NCBI GenBank assembly: GCA_903819605.1 | Contig: CAIJEA010000513.1 | Span: 1 to 5,176, forward strand | Direction: 5' to 3' | DNA from: an uncultured cyanobacterium | GTDB taxonomy: Bacteria > Cyanobacteriota > Cyanobacteriia > Pseudanabaenales > Pseudanabaenaceae | Length of the DNA stretch: 5,176 nucleotides | The notes under the pieces: generated by a model | Told to the model about the DNA's origin: nothing | Database searches by the model: none | What the model saw: only the letters and a program-made list of their open reading frames with translations | Shown: in pieces, positions 5,164-5,176 of the stretch | Numbering within the stretch: the first letter of the stretch is position 1 | Layout: every line of letters begins with the position of its first letter | Made by a program: the position numbers and the translations under genes

Positions 5164-5176
5164 GGCGCGAAGCGCC
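5164..5176. repeat. GC-rich hairpin GGCGC-GAA-GCGCC at the window edge
   Basis: A perfect 5-bp stem with a GAA loop ends exactly at the last base. The preceding sequence (GAGAGGAGAGTTGC, 5150-5163) may be the left arm of a longer palindrome whose right arm lies outside the window. It is similar in form to the hairpin at 2584-2596. Confidence 0.65.

Overview
The window looks like chromosomal DNA from a filamentous-type cyanobacterium. The octamer GCGATCGC (HIP1, a cyanobacterial hallmark) occurs nine times in 5.2 kb, starting at 28, 444, 1378, 1451, 1515, 3371, 3472, 3886 and 4998. The base composition is AT-leaning, and the intergenic spaces are filled with short palindromic repeats. The repeat style and the protein flavour recall Pseudanabaena, but that genus assignment is inference.

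Left part (1-1653): the N-terminal 86 codons of a peroxiredoxin-like (AhpC/TSA) protein run off the left edge on the minus strand. Next come a 71-bp interspersed repeat, a decayed and frameshifted DUF3592-type membrane protein on the plus strand, and a small secreted Ig-like protein on the minus strand. A 421-bp space follows that holds repeats and three HIP1 sites but no convincing gene.

Middle (1654-2821): a complete TerC-family membrane protein (plus strand) is followed by about 200 bp of MITE-like repeat DNA. This DNA holds a second, inverted copy of the 71-bp repeat, a perfect 54-bp palindrome and matching terminal inverted repeats. It abuts a C-terminal scrap of an IS66-type transposase, whose reading frame ends inside the stop codon of the next gene.

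Right part (2818-5176): three genes on the minus strand are tightly packed and probably co-transcribed. In transcription order they are a MalF/UgpA-type sugar ABC transporter permease, a single-domain cupin, and a class D (OXA-type) serine beta-lactamase with all signature motifs. The gaps are 31 bp and 3 bp. The permease is not followed by a second permease, so its partner subunits must lie elsewhere. The window ends in a GC-rich hairpin of another repeat.

No clearly new multi-gene system can be demonstrated. The most unusual items are the permease-cupin-beta-lactamase grouping and the layered repeat/IS scar at the beta-lactamase 3' end.
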